A DNA stretch of 37,811 nucleotides, taken from the NCBI GenBank assembly GCA_947585605.1, contig CANPXC010000004.1, forward strand, positions 1-37,811, given 5' to 3'. How positions within the stretch are numbered: position 1 is the first letter of the stretch; every line of letters starts with the position of its first letter. The position numbers were made by a program, and so were the translations under genes. Positions 28,765-37,811 of this stretch are shown here, piece by piece. The notes below the pieces were generated by a model. It worked only from the letters and a program-made list of their open reading frames with translations. It made no database searches and was not told where the DNA came from. The DNA comes from Candidatus Gastranaerophilales bacterium (GTDB lineage Bacteria > Cyanobacteriota > Vampirovibrionia > Gastranaerophilales > Gastranaerophilaceae).

Positions 28765-29880
28765 ATGAACTATTTAAAAAAATTGACAATTTTAGATAAG
28801 TATATTTTAAAACAAATTATTGAAGTATTTATTTTGGGGGTAGTAGCGTTTACTTCTATTATATTTGCCTCCGATACTTTTATTTCCTTAATTAAACAAA
28901 TTTCCGCCTACGGTATGCCAATTAATATAGCATTAATGATAATACTTTTAAATTTACCGTCGGTAATTGTTATGACCATACCTATGAGCGTTCTGTTTTC
29001 TACCGTTATGACTGTTAATAAGCTTTGCTTACAGTCCGAAATCACGGTTATGAAAGCATGCGCAATCGGTATAAAACGAATAGCCAAACCGATTTTTGCA
29101 TTCGGCATAGTTATGGCTGTTATTACATTTTTTATAAATGAAACGGTTGTTCCCGTTACCGCCTCGCAATCTAAAACACTGGCGCTTTATGCCCTTGTTC
29201 AAAGAAATATCCCCGAAGGTAAACGAAATTTTTCAATGAAAGAACTAAAAGACGGGAATTATTTAAAACGCTTATTCTACGTAGAAAAATGTGAAGATAA
29301 ACAATTTTCAAATGTTTCTATTTTAGATATGTCAGACACGGATAAGATACAAATTTTGCAGGCAAAAACAGGTACGTCGGTTATTCAGGGCTGGCAGTTT
29401 GACAACGCTTCCGTTTATACAATTTCAAGACAAGGTAAAGCTCTTAATACTTCCTGGATTGAAAAAACCATTGTAGATTTCGGAAGTGATATACAAAATC
29501 AATTAGATAAAAAAAATGACGGCTCCGATTTAAGTTTTATTGAACTTTTACCTTATTTAATAAATAACGGAACCAACATAGATTCTTCCGTTTTAGCAAA
29601 ATATAAAGTTAAATTTTGGGAAAAGATTGCATTACCCATTACCTGCATAGTTTTTGTTCTGCTTGGAGTTCCGCTGGCTATTACACCTCCGAGGGTAAGA
29701 CATAACAGAGGCTTTTTATTTACAATTGCAATCATATTCTGCTACTATATAATACGTGCTTTTTCGATATCATTAGGTTACAGCCACACAATAAATGCCT
29801 TTCTTGCAGCTAATCTTCCTAATATTCTCCTTGGTATTGCAGGATACTTACTTTATAAACAAAAAGCGGAAAAAATTTAA
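28765..29880 (+). CDS. LptF/LptG-family permease
   Basis: LDKYILKQIIEVFILGVVAFTSIIF... IALPITCIVFVLLGVPLAITPPRVRHNRGFLFTIAIIFCYYIIRAF. Confidence 0.88.
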   Translation: MNYLKKLTILDKYILKQIIEVFILGVVAFTSIIFASDTFISLIKQISAYGMPINIALMIILLNLPSVIVMTIPMSVLFSTVMTVNKLCLQSEITVMKACAIGIKRIAKPIFAFGIVMAVITFFINETVVPVTASQSKTLALYALVQRNIPEGKRNFSMKELKDGNYLKRLFYVEKCEDKQFSNVSILDMSDTDKIQILQAKTGTSVIQGWQFDNASVYTISRQGKALNTSWIEKTIVDFGSDIQNQLDKKNDGSDLSFIELLPYLINNGTNIDSSVLAKYKVKFWEKIALPITCIVFVLLGVPLAITPPRVRHNRGFLFTIAIIFCYYIIRAFSISLGYSHTINAFLAANLPNILLGIAGYLLYKQKAEKI

Positions 29881-30143
29881 TTATTAAGAATTGTAAACAC
29901 GAAAAAATAAAAATTTTTATATATTTTTTATATATTTTTTTAATAATTATTCTATATAAAATATTTAAAATATATTTAACTTTGCAAGGCGTAATATGCC
30001 ATTCTTGCTTGCCACTGTTGAATTACAGCCAATTATATTCTGTTTTTTTCTTTTTATTAAAGACTTTAGGCAATTTGGAGTTTTAAAAATTTTTTATATA
30101 AGTGTGGGTTAGTTAAATATAGATTAGAAAAGGTAGGTTAGTT

Positions 30144-30662
30144 ATGGGTTACGCATTATTTACTCATCGTAAGATTTATTACACAAATCTTATTTTTAAT
30201 TTACAGTCAAAAATAGACAACATTATGCAGCAAAAAAACAACTTGCTTACATTTTCTGCAAACATAGCAGACGGTAAGGTAACGGTTGAAGAAATTGCTC
30301 AAGATCCGGCAAACTTTAATAACTACGGAGAATTTATTACAGGTTCACAAGCATACATAGATACAGCCGATGCGGATGGCGGTGCAGGCACTACAATTTC
30401 TGAAATCGGCAGTTTAGCGGCAAACGAAAATAACAGTGAAGAATATTTAGCTTCAATTGCAGATATGTTAAATACGGCAGTTAATGAAAAATATGCTCAG
30501 CAATACAATAAAAAATTAGAAGCACTTGAAAACCAGCTTGATATGGAACAAAAGAAATTAGAAACCAAGTTAACAGCAGCTCAAAGTCAATTACAAGCAG
30601 TTGAACAAGCTGAAGGTCAAGCAATACAAAACGCAACGCCAAAATATAACGGTGTAGGCTAA
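30144..30662 (+). CDS. Hypothetical coiled-coil protein
   Basis: 172-aa ORF with Gln/Glu-rich coiled coil at C-terminus. Confidence 0.65.
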   Translation: MGYALFTHRKIYYTNLIFNLQSKIDNIMQQKNNLLTFSANIADGKVTVEEIAQDPANFNNYGEFITGSQAYIDTADADGGAGTTISEIGSLAANENNSEEYLASIADMLNTAVNEKYAQQYNKKLEALENQLDMEQKKLETKLTAAQSQLQAVEQAEGQAIQNATPKYNGVG

Positions 30663-30709
30663 TAAAAGATTTCTCTACCCTACTAACCAACTAAACACTA
30701 ACCATTATA

Positions 30710-30732
30710 AGACCGCATTTTATGCGGTCTTT
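30710..30732. terminator. Intrinsic terminator, probably bidirectional
   Basis: AAGACCGCAT-TTT-ATGCGGTCTT stem followed by TAATTATT, between convergent genes. Confidence 0.85.
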
Positions 30733-30738
30733 AATTAT

Positions 30739-31422
30739 TTAATTCTCATTTAAAATTTTAGGATTATACCCTTTTTCTCTCAATTTTTGGATTAGAGAAT
30801 CTGCGGTTTCTTTTTTTGTAAATGAACCTAATTGTACAATATATTTATTGTTAACCGATTTAACAAACGGCATTGCCTCCGGTGTATCGCTTGCAACTTT
30901 TTGCTGCATTGCCATGGCATCTTCCAGTGAAGAATAACCGCCTATATATACCTTTGTTAATGTTGGGATAGGTGCCGGTATAACTTGTTTCTTTTTTGAT
31001 TGTTTGACTTCACTTTCAGTATTTTCATTATGTTTCCCGAGGGTAGAAGGCTTCTCGGGTAAAGGTATTACAGTCTTCGGCTTTGATGTATTTTGAATTT
31101 CCGTATCTTCCGTTATATCGTTATTTTCTTGATGTTCTTTTATTTTTGGCTCTCTCATTGTTATTGAAGGCATTTCATCTTCCTGCTGAATCCATTTTAA
31201 CCTTTCATCTATAGGTCTTATTTCCGTATCTATGTATTCATCCCCTAATGTTAGGGCTTCTTTATTGCCTATTTCAACGTCAACATCCGGAGAATATGAT
31301 TTTACCAAATATGATAAAGCGCTTAATGTTATTATGAAAACAATAGCAAACAGATAAATATAACCCATTATGCCCTTTTTTCTTTTTTTTCTTTTTAATG
31401 GACTTTTTTTATCATTGCTCAT
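30739..31422 (-). CDS. SPOR-domain membrane protein
   Basis: Single TM GYIYLFAIVFIITLSALSYLV; C-terminal TKVYIGGYSSLEDAMAMQQKVASDTPEAMPFVKSVNNKYIVQLGSFTKKETADSLIQKLREKGYNPKIL. Confidence 0.85.
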   Translation of the reverse strand: MSNDKKSPLKRKKRKKGIMGYIYLFAIVFIITLSALSYLVKSYSPDVDVEIGNKEALTLGDEYIDTEIRPIDERLKWIQQEDEMPSITMREPKIKEHQENNDITEDTEIQNTSKPKTVIPLPEKPSTLGKHNENTESEVKQSKKKQVIPAPIPTLTKVYIGGYSSLEDAMAMQQKVASDTPEAMPFVKSVNNKYIVQLGSFTKKETADSLIQKLREKGYNPKILNEN

Positions 31423-31986
31423 TTAAATTACTCCTCTAACTTTGCAGGCTGCATTATTTATATCAGAAGTTTCAGCTTTGTATAATTTTAATATTTCTTC
31501 CGCAAAACCTTTTATATCTGTTATACCGGCATGCTGAATTAAATCTGCGGCATTAACCGGCGCACCTTCTGAAATTATGTTTAGGGCAAAATGTATTAAT
31601 GTTGATGTAATTGATTTTGTCGCAATTGATACCGATAGTTTTTTATTTTCAATATATAAATCATCGCCGCTTCTTGTAATTTTAACAGACGGATTTTTCT
31701 TTTCTATCAGCTCTTTGGTTATTGTTACGAGTAATCTTTGCTTATATACCGTTTCCACCAGCGAGGAATTGTAATTTTCCTCAATAAAACTAAGCATTTT
31801 CTTACTATAAATAGGTTCATTATTAATTACATCTTCAATATCAACCATGTGATTTAATTTAACATCACACTCACCTATAAAAGCGACAATAGCATTACCC
31901 ATTATATTAAAATTTTTATATATCCAATGCGGAGAAAGCTGTTCACCGGTGTATTTTATTTCTTTATCAATAAATAGAGTTTCCAT
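31423..31986 (-). CDS. Hypothetical protein
   Basis: 187-aa ORF, adjacent to SPOR gene. Confidence 0.6.
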   Translation of the reverse strand: METLFIDKEIKYTGEQLSPHWIYKNFNIMGNAIVAFIGECDVKLNHMVDIEDVINNEPIYSKKMLSFIEENYNSSLVETVYKQRLLVTITKELIEKKNPSVKITRSGDDLYIENKKLSVSIATKSITSTLIHFALNIISEGAPVNAADLIQHAGITDIKGFAEEILKLYKAETSDINNAACKVRGVI

Positions 31987-31994
31987 ATCATACC

Positions 31995-32684
31995 TTATTC
32001 AAATATTTCTTTAATTATATCATTTCTGTTATTTAAATCTAATGCTCTTTTTAAACGTTTGCAGGATTCACATTCCCCGCAGTGTTTTTCATTATCATTG
32101 TAGCAGCTGTAAATGTATTTAAACGGTAAATCATTTTCTATTCCGAATTTTACTATTTGAGCTTTATCATAATTAATTAACGGAGCAATGACTTTTACAT
32201 TATTATTTGTGGAATTTTTTAGTGAAACATTTATTGCATTGATAAATACCAAAGTATTATCTTTAAAAGTTTTGCCTTCTTCTTTATTTGCGCCGATAAT
32301 AATGTTTGAATATTCTTTTGCTTCTGCTATAGCTGCTGCAATATTTATAAACAGTCCGTTTCTGTTAGGAACCCATACTGCTTTTGCGCTTTTTTGAGTT
32401 ATTTCTTCATTATCAAGCTCACTCATATCAATTTGCGGAATATTATTTTTTAAATTTAATGCTGAAGCAGAAATCTCGCTTAGCCAATCCAAATTTATAA
32501 TTTTGTGTTTAATATTGTAATAATCCGACAGTTTTTTAGAAAAGAAGATTTCTTTTTGAGCCGATTTTTGGCCGTAATTAAAAGTCAACGCCAGTGAAAT
32601 ATCATATTTATCTTTGCTTAGTGCAAGACTTACGGCAGAATCCAATCCCGCTGATAACAATATTATTGCTTTATTATTCGTCAT
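31995..32684 (-). CDS. queC: 7-cyano-7-deazaguanine synthase
   Basis: AIILLSAGLDSAVSLALSKDKYDISLALTFNYGQKS; C-terminal CYNDNEKHCGECESCKRLKRAL zinc motif. Internal ATG start preferred. Confidence 0.93.
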   Translation of the reverse strand: MTNNKAIILLSAGLDSAVSLALSKDKYDISLALTFNYGQKSAQKEIFFSKKLSDYYNIKHKIINLDWLSEISASALNLKNNIPQIDMSELDNEEITQKSAKAVWVPNRNGLFINIAAAIAEAKEYSNIIIGANKEEGKTFKDNTLVFINAINVSLKNSTNNNVKVIAPLINYDKAQIVKFGIENDLPFKYIYSCYNDNEKHCGECESCKRLKRALDLNNRNDIIKEIFE

Positions 32685-33657
32685 TTGCCGCCTCATGTGA
32701 GTCTGAGTCTTCTTTTAAATCATTTATAAGTTTCAATGCTTCATTTTTAGCTGTTTCATTACATTCTTCACTGTTGACTATTTCATTAAGTATGTCATCT
32801 CCAAGAAGGTTATATAATGCGATTACGGCATTTTGTACAACATCCCTGTTTGAATCAAACAGCATTTCTTTTATATATTCAACAGACCTGTCATTGCCCG
32901 AATTCATAATAACTTCTATTGCATTAATTCTAACTTGAGGGGATTCATCTCTTAAAGATTTAACGACAGCGTTAAATGCTCTATCCCCTTTGAAATTAAT
33001 TTTATTTAAAGCTTCTAATGCTCTTTCCTTTAAGAATGTAAATTTATCAAGAAATCCTTTTTTACTTTCAAGAATGAAAACCAATGAGTCAACCGCTTTT
33101 TCATCCCCAATCATACCGAGCGCCGATACTGCAGACTCTTTTACATAAACGGAAGATTCTGTTTCATCTTCAACTATATTCATCAAGGGAAGAACTGCGT
33201 ACTTATCTCCGATTTTTCCGAGTGCTTCTGCACACGATAATTTTACTTTGTAGTTTTCATCTTTGCTGTTTAAGCAGTATAAAAGAGGATATACGGCTTG
33301 TGAATCCTTTGTATTAGCAAGGGCTTTTGTTATATTTACCCTTAAACGGGTTAAATTATCAACATCTTTTATTCTTTGGGAAAGTTTATCTTTCATTATC
33401 AGGGAATCTATTAACAACGGGCGGCTTGATTTATCTTTATACTTATCAATTTTTTGAAGCAGAAACATTAATATTTCATAGGAATTTGATTTCTCAAAAA
33501 AATAATTATAAATTAAAATCAGATATTCACTCGGATACTCTGAATTCAACGCTGTTATTTTCGCAATTGACTCTTTTGGATTTTGAGGGTCTATTACTTC
33601 ACAATCTATAACTAATTTTTCAAAAGGTAAATTTACGTTATCTTCCATAAGCCGCAT
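32674..33657 (-). CDS. HEAT-repeat protein
   Basis: DSQAVYPLLYCLNSKDENYKVKLSCAEALGKIGDKYAVLPLMNIVEDETESSVYVKESAVSALGMIGDEKAVDSLV. Confidence 0.85.
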   Translation of the reverse strand: MRLMEDNVNLPFEKLVIDCEVIDPQNPKESIAKITALNSEYPSEYLILIYNYFFEKSNSYEILMFLLQKIDKYKDKSSRPLLIDSLIMKDKLSQRIKDVDNLTRLRVNITKALANTKDSQAVYPLLYCLNSKDENYKVKLSCAEALGKIGDKYAVLPLMNIVEDETESSVYVKESAVSALGMIGDEKAVDSLVFILESKKGFLDKFTFLKERALEALNKINFKGDRAFNAVVKSLRDESPQVRINAIEVIMNSGNDRSVEYIKEMLFDSNRDVVQNAVIALYNLLGDDILNEIVNSEECNETAKNEALKLINDLKEDSDSHEAANDE

Positions 33658-33709
33658 GAATTAATACACATTACTAGAATATATAAAAAATGAAACTATA
33701 TCAACTTTT

Positions 33710-34297
33710 TTAAGGTAAAAAATCTGCTTCAAGAAGCGTTTCCAGCTCTTTTTCTTGTATTACTTTGTTTATAAGTTCAGGAATATCAAGTTCTGTTTTC
33801 ATATTTTTTAACATTTCGGGCAGCTTAATATCTGATGTCATTTTTGTTTTTACAAAACCTTCATTTAATTTTAAAAATTCACTGTAAAGGTTAACTGTTT
33901 GTTTCCACTTTTCGGGGATAATAAAAGATTTTCCGCAGTAATACTGTGTATCACGCTCAAAATTTTCAAAATAATTTTCCATAAAGTTTACTTGGATTAA
34001 ATAATCATAATTTTCTAACTCTTGAGGGGTTAAATGAAGGAAATAATTTCCCTCAAGTTCTTTGGGAGTATTAATATTTTCATTAAAAATATAATAAGCC
34101 CACATAAGGCAGCCTAAATAAAATGCAATATTATTCTTAATATATTTTTCAATTTTAGGAGAATAAATTTTAAACAATGTCATTTTTTGGCGAATAGTTT
34201 TAAGCGACATTAATTTTGAATATACATTATTGACATATTCATTAAAATCTAAAACCAGTTCTCCTATTCCGGGATCAAATTTAACTTTTTCGCTCAT
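33710..34297 (-). CDS. Hypothetical protein
   Basis: 195-aa ORF overlapping the hisF end by one base. Confidence 0.6.
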   Translation of the reverse strand: MSEKVKFDPGIGELVLDFNEYVNNVYSKLMSLKTIRQKMTLFKIYSPKIEKYIKNNIAFYLGCLMWAYYIFNENINTPKELEGNYFLHLTPQELENYDYLIQVNFMENYFENFERDTQYYCGKSFIIPEKWKQTVNLYSEFLKLNEGFVKTKMTSDIKLPEMLKNMKTELDIPELINKVIQEKELETLLEADFLP

Positions 34298-35055
34298 TAT
34301 ATTCTTACCTCTATATTATTTAATTTAAGTTCCTTTTTTAACTGGGCTATCGGTAATGTATTATAGTGAAATATGGACGCTGCAAGAGCTGCATCTGCGT
34401 GTGCATTTTTAAATACATCAATAAAATGATTAGGATTTGCTCCCGCGCCGCCTGAAGCTATAACGGGTATTTTTACGCTGTCTGAAACAAGTTTTGTCAT
34501 TTCCGTATCAAATCCGTTTTGAGTTCCGTCAGCATCCATTGAAGTTAAGAGAATTTCACCGGCTCCGTTTTTTTCAAGTTCTTTAACCCAGTCCAAAAGC
34601 AATATTCCGGTATTTACTTTACCTGCGTTAATATGAACATAAAATTCACCGTTTATCTTTTTAGCGTCAACCGCGGCAACAATACACTGGGAACCAAAAT
34701 ATTGTGAAGCTTCTTTTACCATTTGCGGATTTTTAACTGCCGCCGAATTTACAGCCACTTTATCAGCCCCTGCTTTTAGTAGAATTTTCATATCTTCGAT
34801 TGTTTTAATACCGCCGCCTACCGTAAAAGGTATAAAAACCTGAGAAGCAACTTTTTCAACCATGTCAACAGTTGTTTTTCTTTTTTCGTTTGTTGCGGTT
34901 ATATCCAGAAAAACCAACTCATCAGCGCCTTGCTCGGAATATTTTTTTGCCAATTGAACAGGGTCACCCGCATAACGTAAATTTTCAAAATTTACGCCTT
35001 TTACGGTTTGCCCGTCTTTTACATCTAAACAAGGTATAATTCTTTTTGCCAGCAT
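34297..35055 (-). CDS. hisF: Imidazole glycerol phosphate synthase subunit HisF
   Basis: [54 protein letters not shown]...[15 protein letters not shown]. Confidence 0.97.
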   Translation of the reverse strand: MLAKRIIPCLDVKDGQTVKGVNFENLRYAGDPVQLAKKYSEQGADELVFLDITATNEKRKTTVDMVEKVASQVFIPFTVGGGIKTIEDMKILLKAGADKVAVNSAAVKNPQMVKEASQYFGSQCIVAAVDAKKINGEFYVHINAGKVNTGILLLDWVKELEKNGAGEILLTSMDADGTQNGFDTEMTKLVSDSVKIPVIASGGAGANPNHFIDVFKNAHADAALAASIFHYNTLPIAQLKKELKLNNIEVRI

Positions 35056-35058
35056 AGT

Positions 35059-36093
35059 TTAAAACTGATTTAAAAATCTTACATCATTATTAAAAAATAA
35101 TCTGATATCATTTATCGCATATTTAAGCATAGTAAGTCTTTCAACCCCCATGCCGAATGCGAAGCCCGAATATATTTCAGGATCAATACCGACATTTCTT
35201 AAAACATTTGCATGCACCATGCCCGCACCGAGTACTTCCAACCAACCGGTTCCTGAACATGTTCTGCAGCCTTTACCTCCGCACATAATGCATTGTACGT
35301 CAACTTCCGCGCTTGGTTCAGTAAACGGGAAATAGCTTGCTCTAAATCTTGTGGGACGCGACGAGCCGAAATATATTCTTACAAATTCATTTAAAATACC
35401 TTTTAAATCTGCAAAAGTAATATCTTTATCGACCAAAAGACCTTCTATTTGATGAAAAAGATTATTCTTTCTTGCGCTGACGGATTCACATCTGTATACA
35501 CGTCCGGGAGATATAACTCTTACCGGCGGTGTCTGATGAAGCATTTGTCTAATTTGCGCGCCTGATGTTTGGCTTCTTAATATAACATTAGGAGCAACTT
35601 TTGTATAAAATGTATCTTGCATGTCCTTTGCCGGGTGATTTGGCGGGAAATTTAACATATCAAAATTTATGTATTCCGTTTCAACTTCAGGGCTGTTTTC
35701 TGATGACATGACAGAAAAACCTAATCCTTGGAATATTTCTACAATTTCATTAACTGTTTGAGTTAACGGATGAACTTTTCCGTGCGGTCTGAAATCAGAG
35801 GGAAGAGTTATATCTATCTTTTCGCTGTTTAATTTTACATTTAATTCAAGCCTGTATAATTCTTCACCCTTTTTCTCTATTTCTTCTTCCAGCTTCGCCG
35901 AAATGTTATTTGCTAAAGAACCCACAACTCTTTTATCGTCATCTGATAAATCTTTTAAATTCTTTTTTATGGAATTTAATTCACCTTTTCTGCTTAAATA
36001 TTTTATTTTAACATCTTCCAAATCCTGCAGTGTTTTTGAATTATTAATTTCTTCGGAAGCGTTTTTTAATATAAGTTCAAGTTTTTCTTTCAT
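35059..36093 (-). CDS. pheS: Phenylalanyl-tRNA synthetase alpha subunit
   Basis: HPLTQTVNEIVEIFQGLGF, RSQTSGAQIRQM, GRVYRCESVSARKNNLFHQIEGLLVDK, FAFGMGVERLTMLKY. Confidence 0.97.
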   Translation of the reverse strand: MKEKLELILKNASEEINNSKTLQDLEDVKIKYLSRKGELNSIKKNLKDLSDDDKRVVGSLANNISAKLEEEIEKKGEELYRLELNVKLNSEKIDITLPSDFRPHGKVHPLTQTVNEIVEIFQGLGFSVMSSENSPEVETEYINFDMLNFPPNHPAKDMQDTFYTKVAPNVILRSQTSGAQIRQMLHQTPPVRVISPGRVYRCESVSARKNNLFHQIEGLLVDKDITFADLKGILNEFVRIYFGSSRPTRFRASYFPFTEPSAEVDVQCIMCGGKGCRTCSGTGWLEVLGAGMVHANVLRNVGIDPEIYSGFAFGMGVERLTMLKYAINDIRLFFNNDVRFLNQF

Positions 36094-36176
36094 ATTATCC
36101 TCTATTTCTCACCATTAATTATAAGACAAATATAATTAATATTCATGATATAATCTTATTGATTTGGAGATGTGTT

Positions 36177-37709
36177 ATGGCTGTTAAAAAACTTCTTATT
36201 TCGATTACAATTTTTTTACTGTCTATAGGCATGGTTTATGCGGAAGATGAAACAAAATCATTAAGAAAAATGTTTCAAGATAATGAAGCGGTCATTTATT
36301 CCGTAAATTTAAGAACATTTAATGCCGATGACAAAAACGGTAACGGAATAATAGATTTTACGGACGGCGAAACATCCGGCTCATTTTTAAATGCAGTCGA
36401 AAGACTGGATGAATTAAAAGATTTAGGTATAAATACACTGCACTTGCTTCCGATTACTCCCGTAGGAAAAATAAAAGCTCTCGGAACCGCAGGTTCTTTA
36501 TACGCACTTGCTGATTTTACATCTTTAAATCCGCAATTAATAGATTCTAATTCCGAACTTTCTTCAAAAGAACAATTTAAGTATTTAACAGATGAATGCC
36601 ATAAACGCGGAATAAAAGTTATTGTTGACCTGCCAAGCTGCGGAGCTTATGATTTATTCCTTAACCGGCCTGATTTATTTGTTATAAATGATGACGGTTC
36701 TCCTTATGTTCCTTCAGATTGGGCGGATGTAAGGCTGTTTTATATCCCCAATAATGAAAAACTGCTGCACACTGATATATTTACTCTGCATAAAATATTT
36801 GTAAGCAGCATGATTGCAGCAGGAGTTGACGGAATAAGAGCTGATGTTGCAACAATAAAACCTTTCATCTTTTGGAAAGAGCTTATAAACTTTGCAAGAA
36901 ATAAAAATAAAGACTTTATGTTTCTGGCCGAAGCCTCGGAAAGCTGGAATGAACCAGCCAGTGAAAAGGCTTATTTTACCGATTATAAAAAGCTGCTTGA
37001 AGCAGGATTTGACGGCTACTACGGAAACTATTTCGAGCTTAAAAATTGGAATACAATGGAGGATTTATCACAGGCAATAATTCATCAGCAAAATATTTTT
37101 AAGAAATATGAAGATAAAAAATCCGTCATAGGAAGCTTTGAAACCCATGACGTTGTCAGCCCGCTTATTACCGGCGGCGAAAATTTCTCTAAAATTATTA
37201 TCTGGCTTAATGCTACACTTCCGTTAAATCCTTATTATGTAGACGGTTTTTTGCAGGGTGACGACTACATTTATGATTATTCCAATAAAAAAGCGGCGGA
37301 AACCTACACTGATGATGAATATTATTACGTACATAAAGGACAAATTGATATTTTTAACTTTTCAAGAAAACCCGGCAGCGACAGCAATGTCTTAATTAAT
37401 GAACATAAAATCGCTATGAAACTGCGTCAAGATTTTCTGCCTCAAATTACTTCAGGCTCTTTCACCCCTTTAAAATCTGATAATAATAAAATTTTTGCTT
37501 ACGAACGCATGCTCAATAAAAAATCTGTAGTTGTAATTATTAACAGAAATTTAGTAAATTCTGAAAAAATTAATGTAAAATTAAAAAATTTACATCAAAA
37601 AACAAAAATTAATTTTATAAAAGAACAACCCGGAGTTAATATCGTGAAATCCAAGCTCATCGGGGTAATGAAACCGGCTTCAATAATCGTTTTAACTATA
37701 GAAAATTAA
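36177..37709 (+). CDS. Exported alpha-amylase family (GH13-like) protein
   Basis: Signal peptide; LKDLGINTLHLLPITPVGK, HKRGIKVIVDLPS, AGVDGIRADVATIKP, FLAEASE, SFETHDVVSP. Start at ATG 36177 preferred. Confidence 0.85.
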   Translation: MAVKKLLISITIFLLSIGMVYAEDETKSLRKMFQDNEAVIYSVNLRTFNADDKNGNGIIDFTDGETSGSFLNAVERLDELKDLGINTLHLLPITPVGKIKALGTAGSLYALADFTSLNPQLIDSNSELSSKEQFKYLTDECHKRGIKVIVDLPSCGAYDLFLNRPDLFVINDDGSPYVPSDWADVRLFYIPNNEKLLHTDIFTLHKIFVSSMIAAGVDGIRADVATIKPFIFWKELINFARNKNKDFMFLAEASESWNEPASEKAYFTDYKKLLEAGFDGYYGNYFELKNWNTMEDLSQAIIHQQNIFKKYEDKKSVIGSFETHDVVSPLITGGENFSKIIIWLNATLPLNPYYVDGFLQGDDYIYDYSNKKAAETYTDDEYYYVHKGQIDIFNFSRKPGSDSNVLINEHKIAMKLRQDFLPQITSGSFTPLKSDNNKIFAYERMLNKKSVVVIINRNLVNSEKINVKLKNLHQKTKINFIKEQPGVNIVKSKLIGVMKPASIIVLTIEN

Positions 37710-37811
37710 TAAAATTATTGGATTTTCTAATAAATTTTTATTAAAACTATTGCCAAAACTTGAAATATAAGTATAATAATTCTTGTAATACAAGAGGAGG
37801 TTCTCATGAAC

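Noticed and set aside
29881-30143. AT-rich intergenic region with TATATTTTTTA tandem and GGTTAGTT repeats, considered as ncRNA
   Set aside because: Low-complexity AT tracts and weak short stems only; not enough structure to support an RNA call.
32188-33611. Plus-strand ORFs antisense to queC and the HEAT-repeat gene
   Set aside because: Antisense to well-supported genes, Ser/Leu/Phe-rich shadow ORFs.

Overview
AT-rich bacterial window in two parts. (A) About 1-12,857 is part of an integrated mobile element. Its right edge lies in a tRNA-Arg(UCU) gene (12,819-12,892, minus strand), next to a large serine recombinase whose last codons run antisense into the tRNA. The left edge is outside the window. 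The element carries recombination and phage/ICE-like genes (small resolvase, NPPY methyltransferase, small regulators) and one co-directional operon (~248-8,313): DUF2997-like protein, NrdG/PflA-like radical SAM protein, Ycf46-like AAA+ ATPase, two (DUF1257/Ycf35-like + TPR-HhH) gene pairs, a membrane-anchored Mrr-type nuclease and a small membrane protein. The most striking observation is that four products of this operon with different architectures (AAA+, TPR1, TPR2, Mrr) all end in the same extreme C-terminal tail, G-R-x-[I/L]-D-[F/W/L/I]-stop. I read this as a candidate undescribed multi-protein, membrane-associated (possibly defence) system organised around a short C-terminal tag. (B) 12,900-37,811 is ordinary chromosomal backbone: pth, phosphomannomutase, sppA, class V aminotransferase + serA, ferritin, rarA, LptF/G-type permease, SPOR protein, queC, hisF, pheS, alpha-amylase family, and lineage-specific small proteins. 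The combination suggests a Melainabacteria/Gastranaerophilales-like or related gut bacterium, but taxonomy is inference only. No CRISPR array or rRNA was seen.
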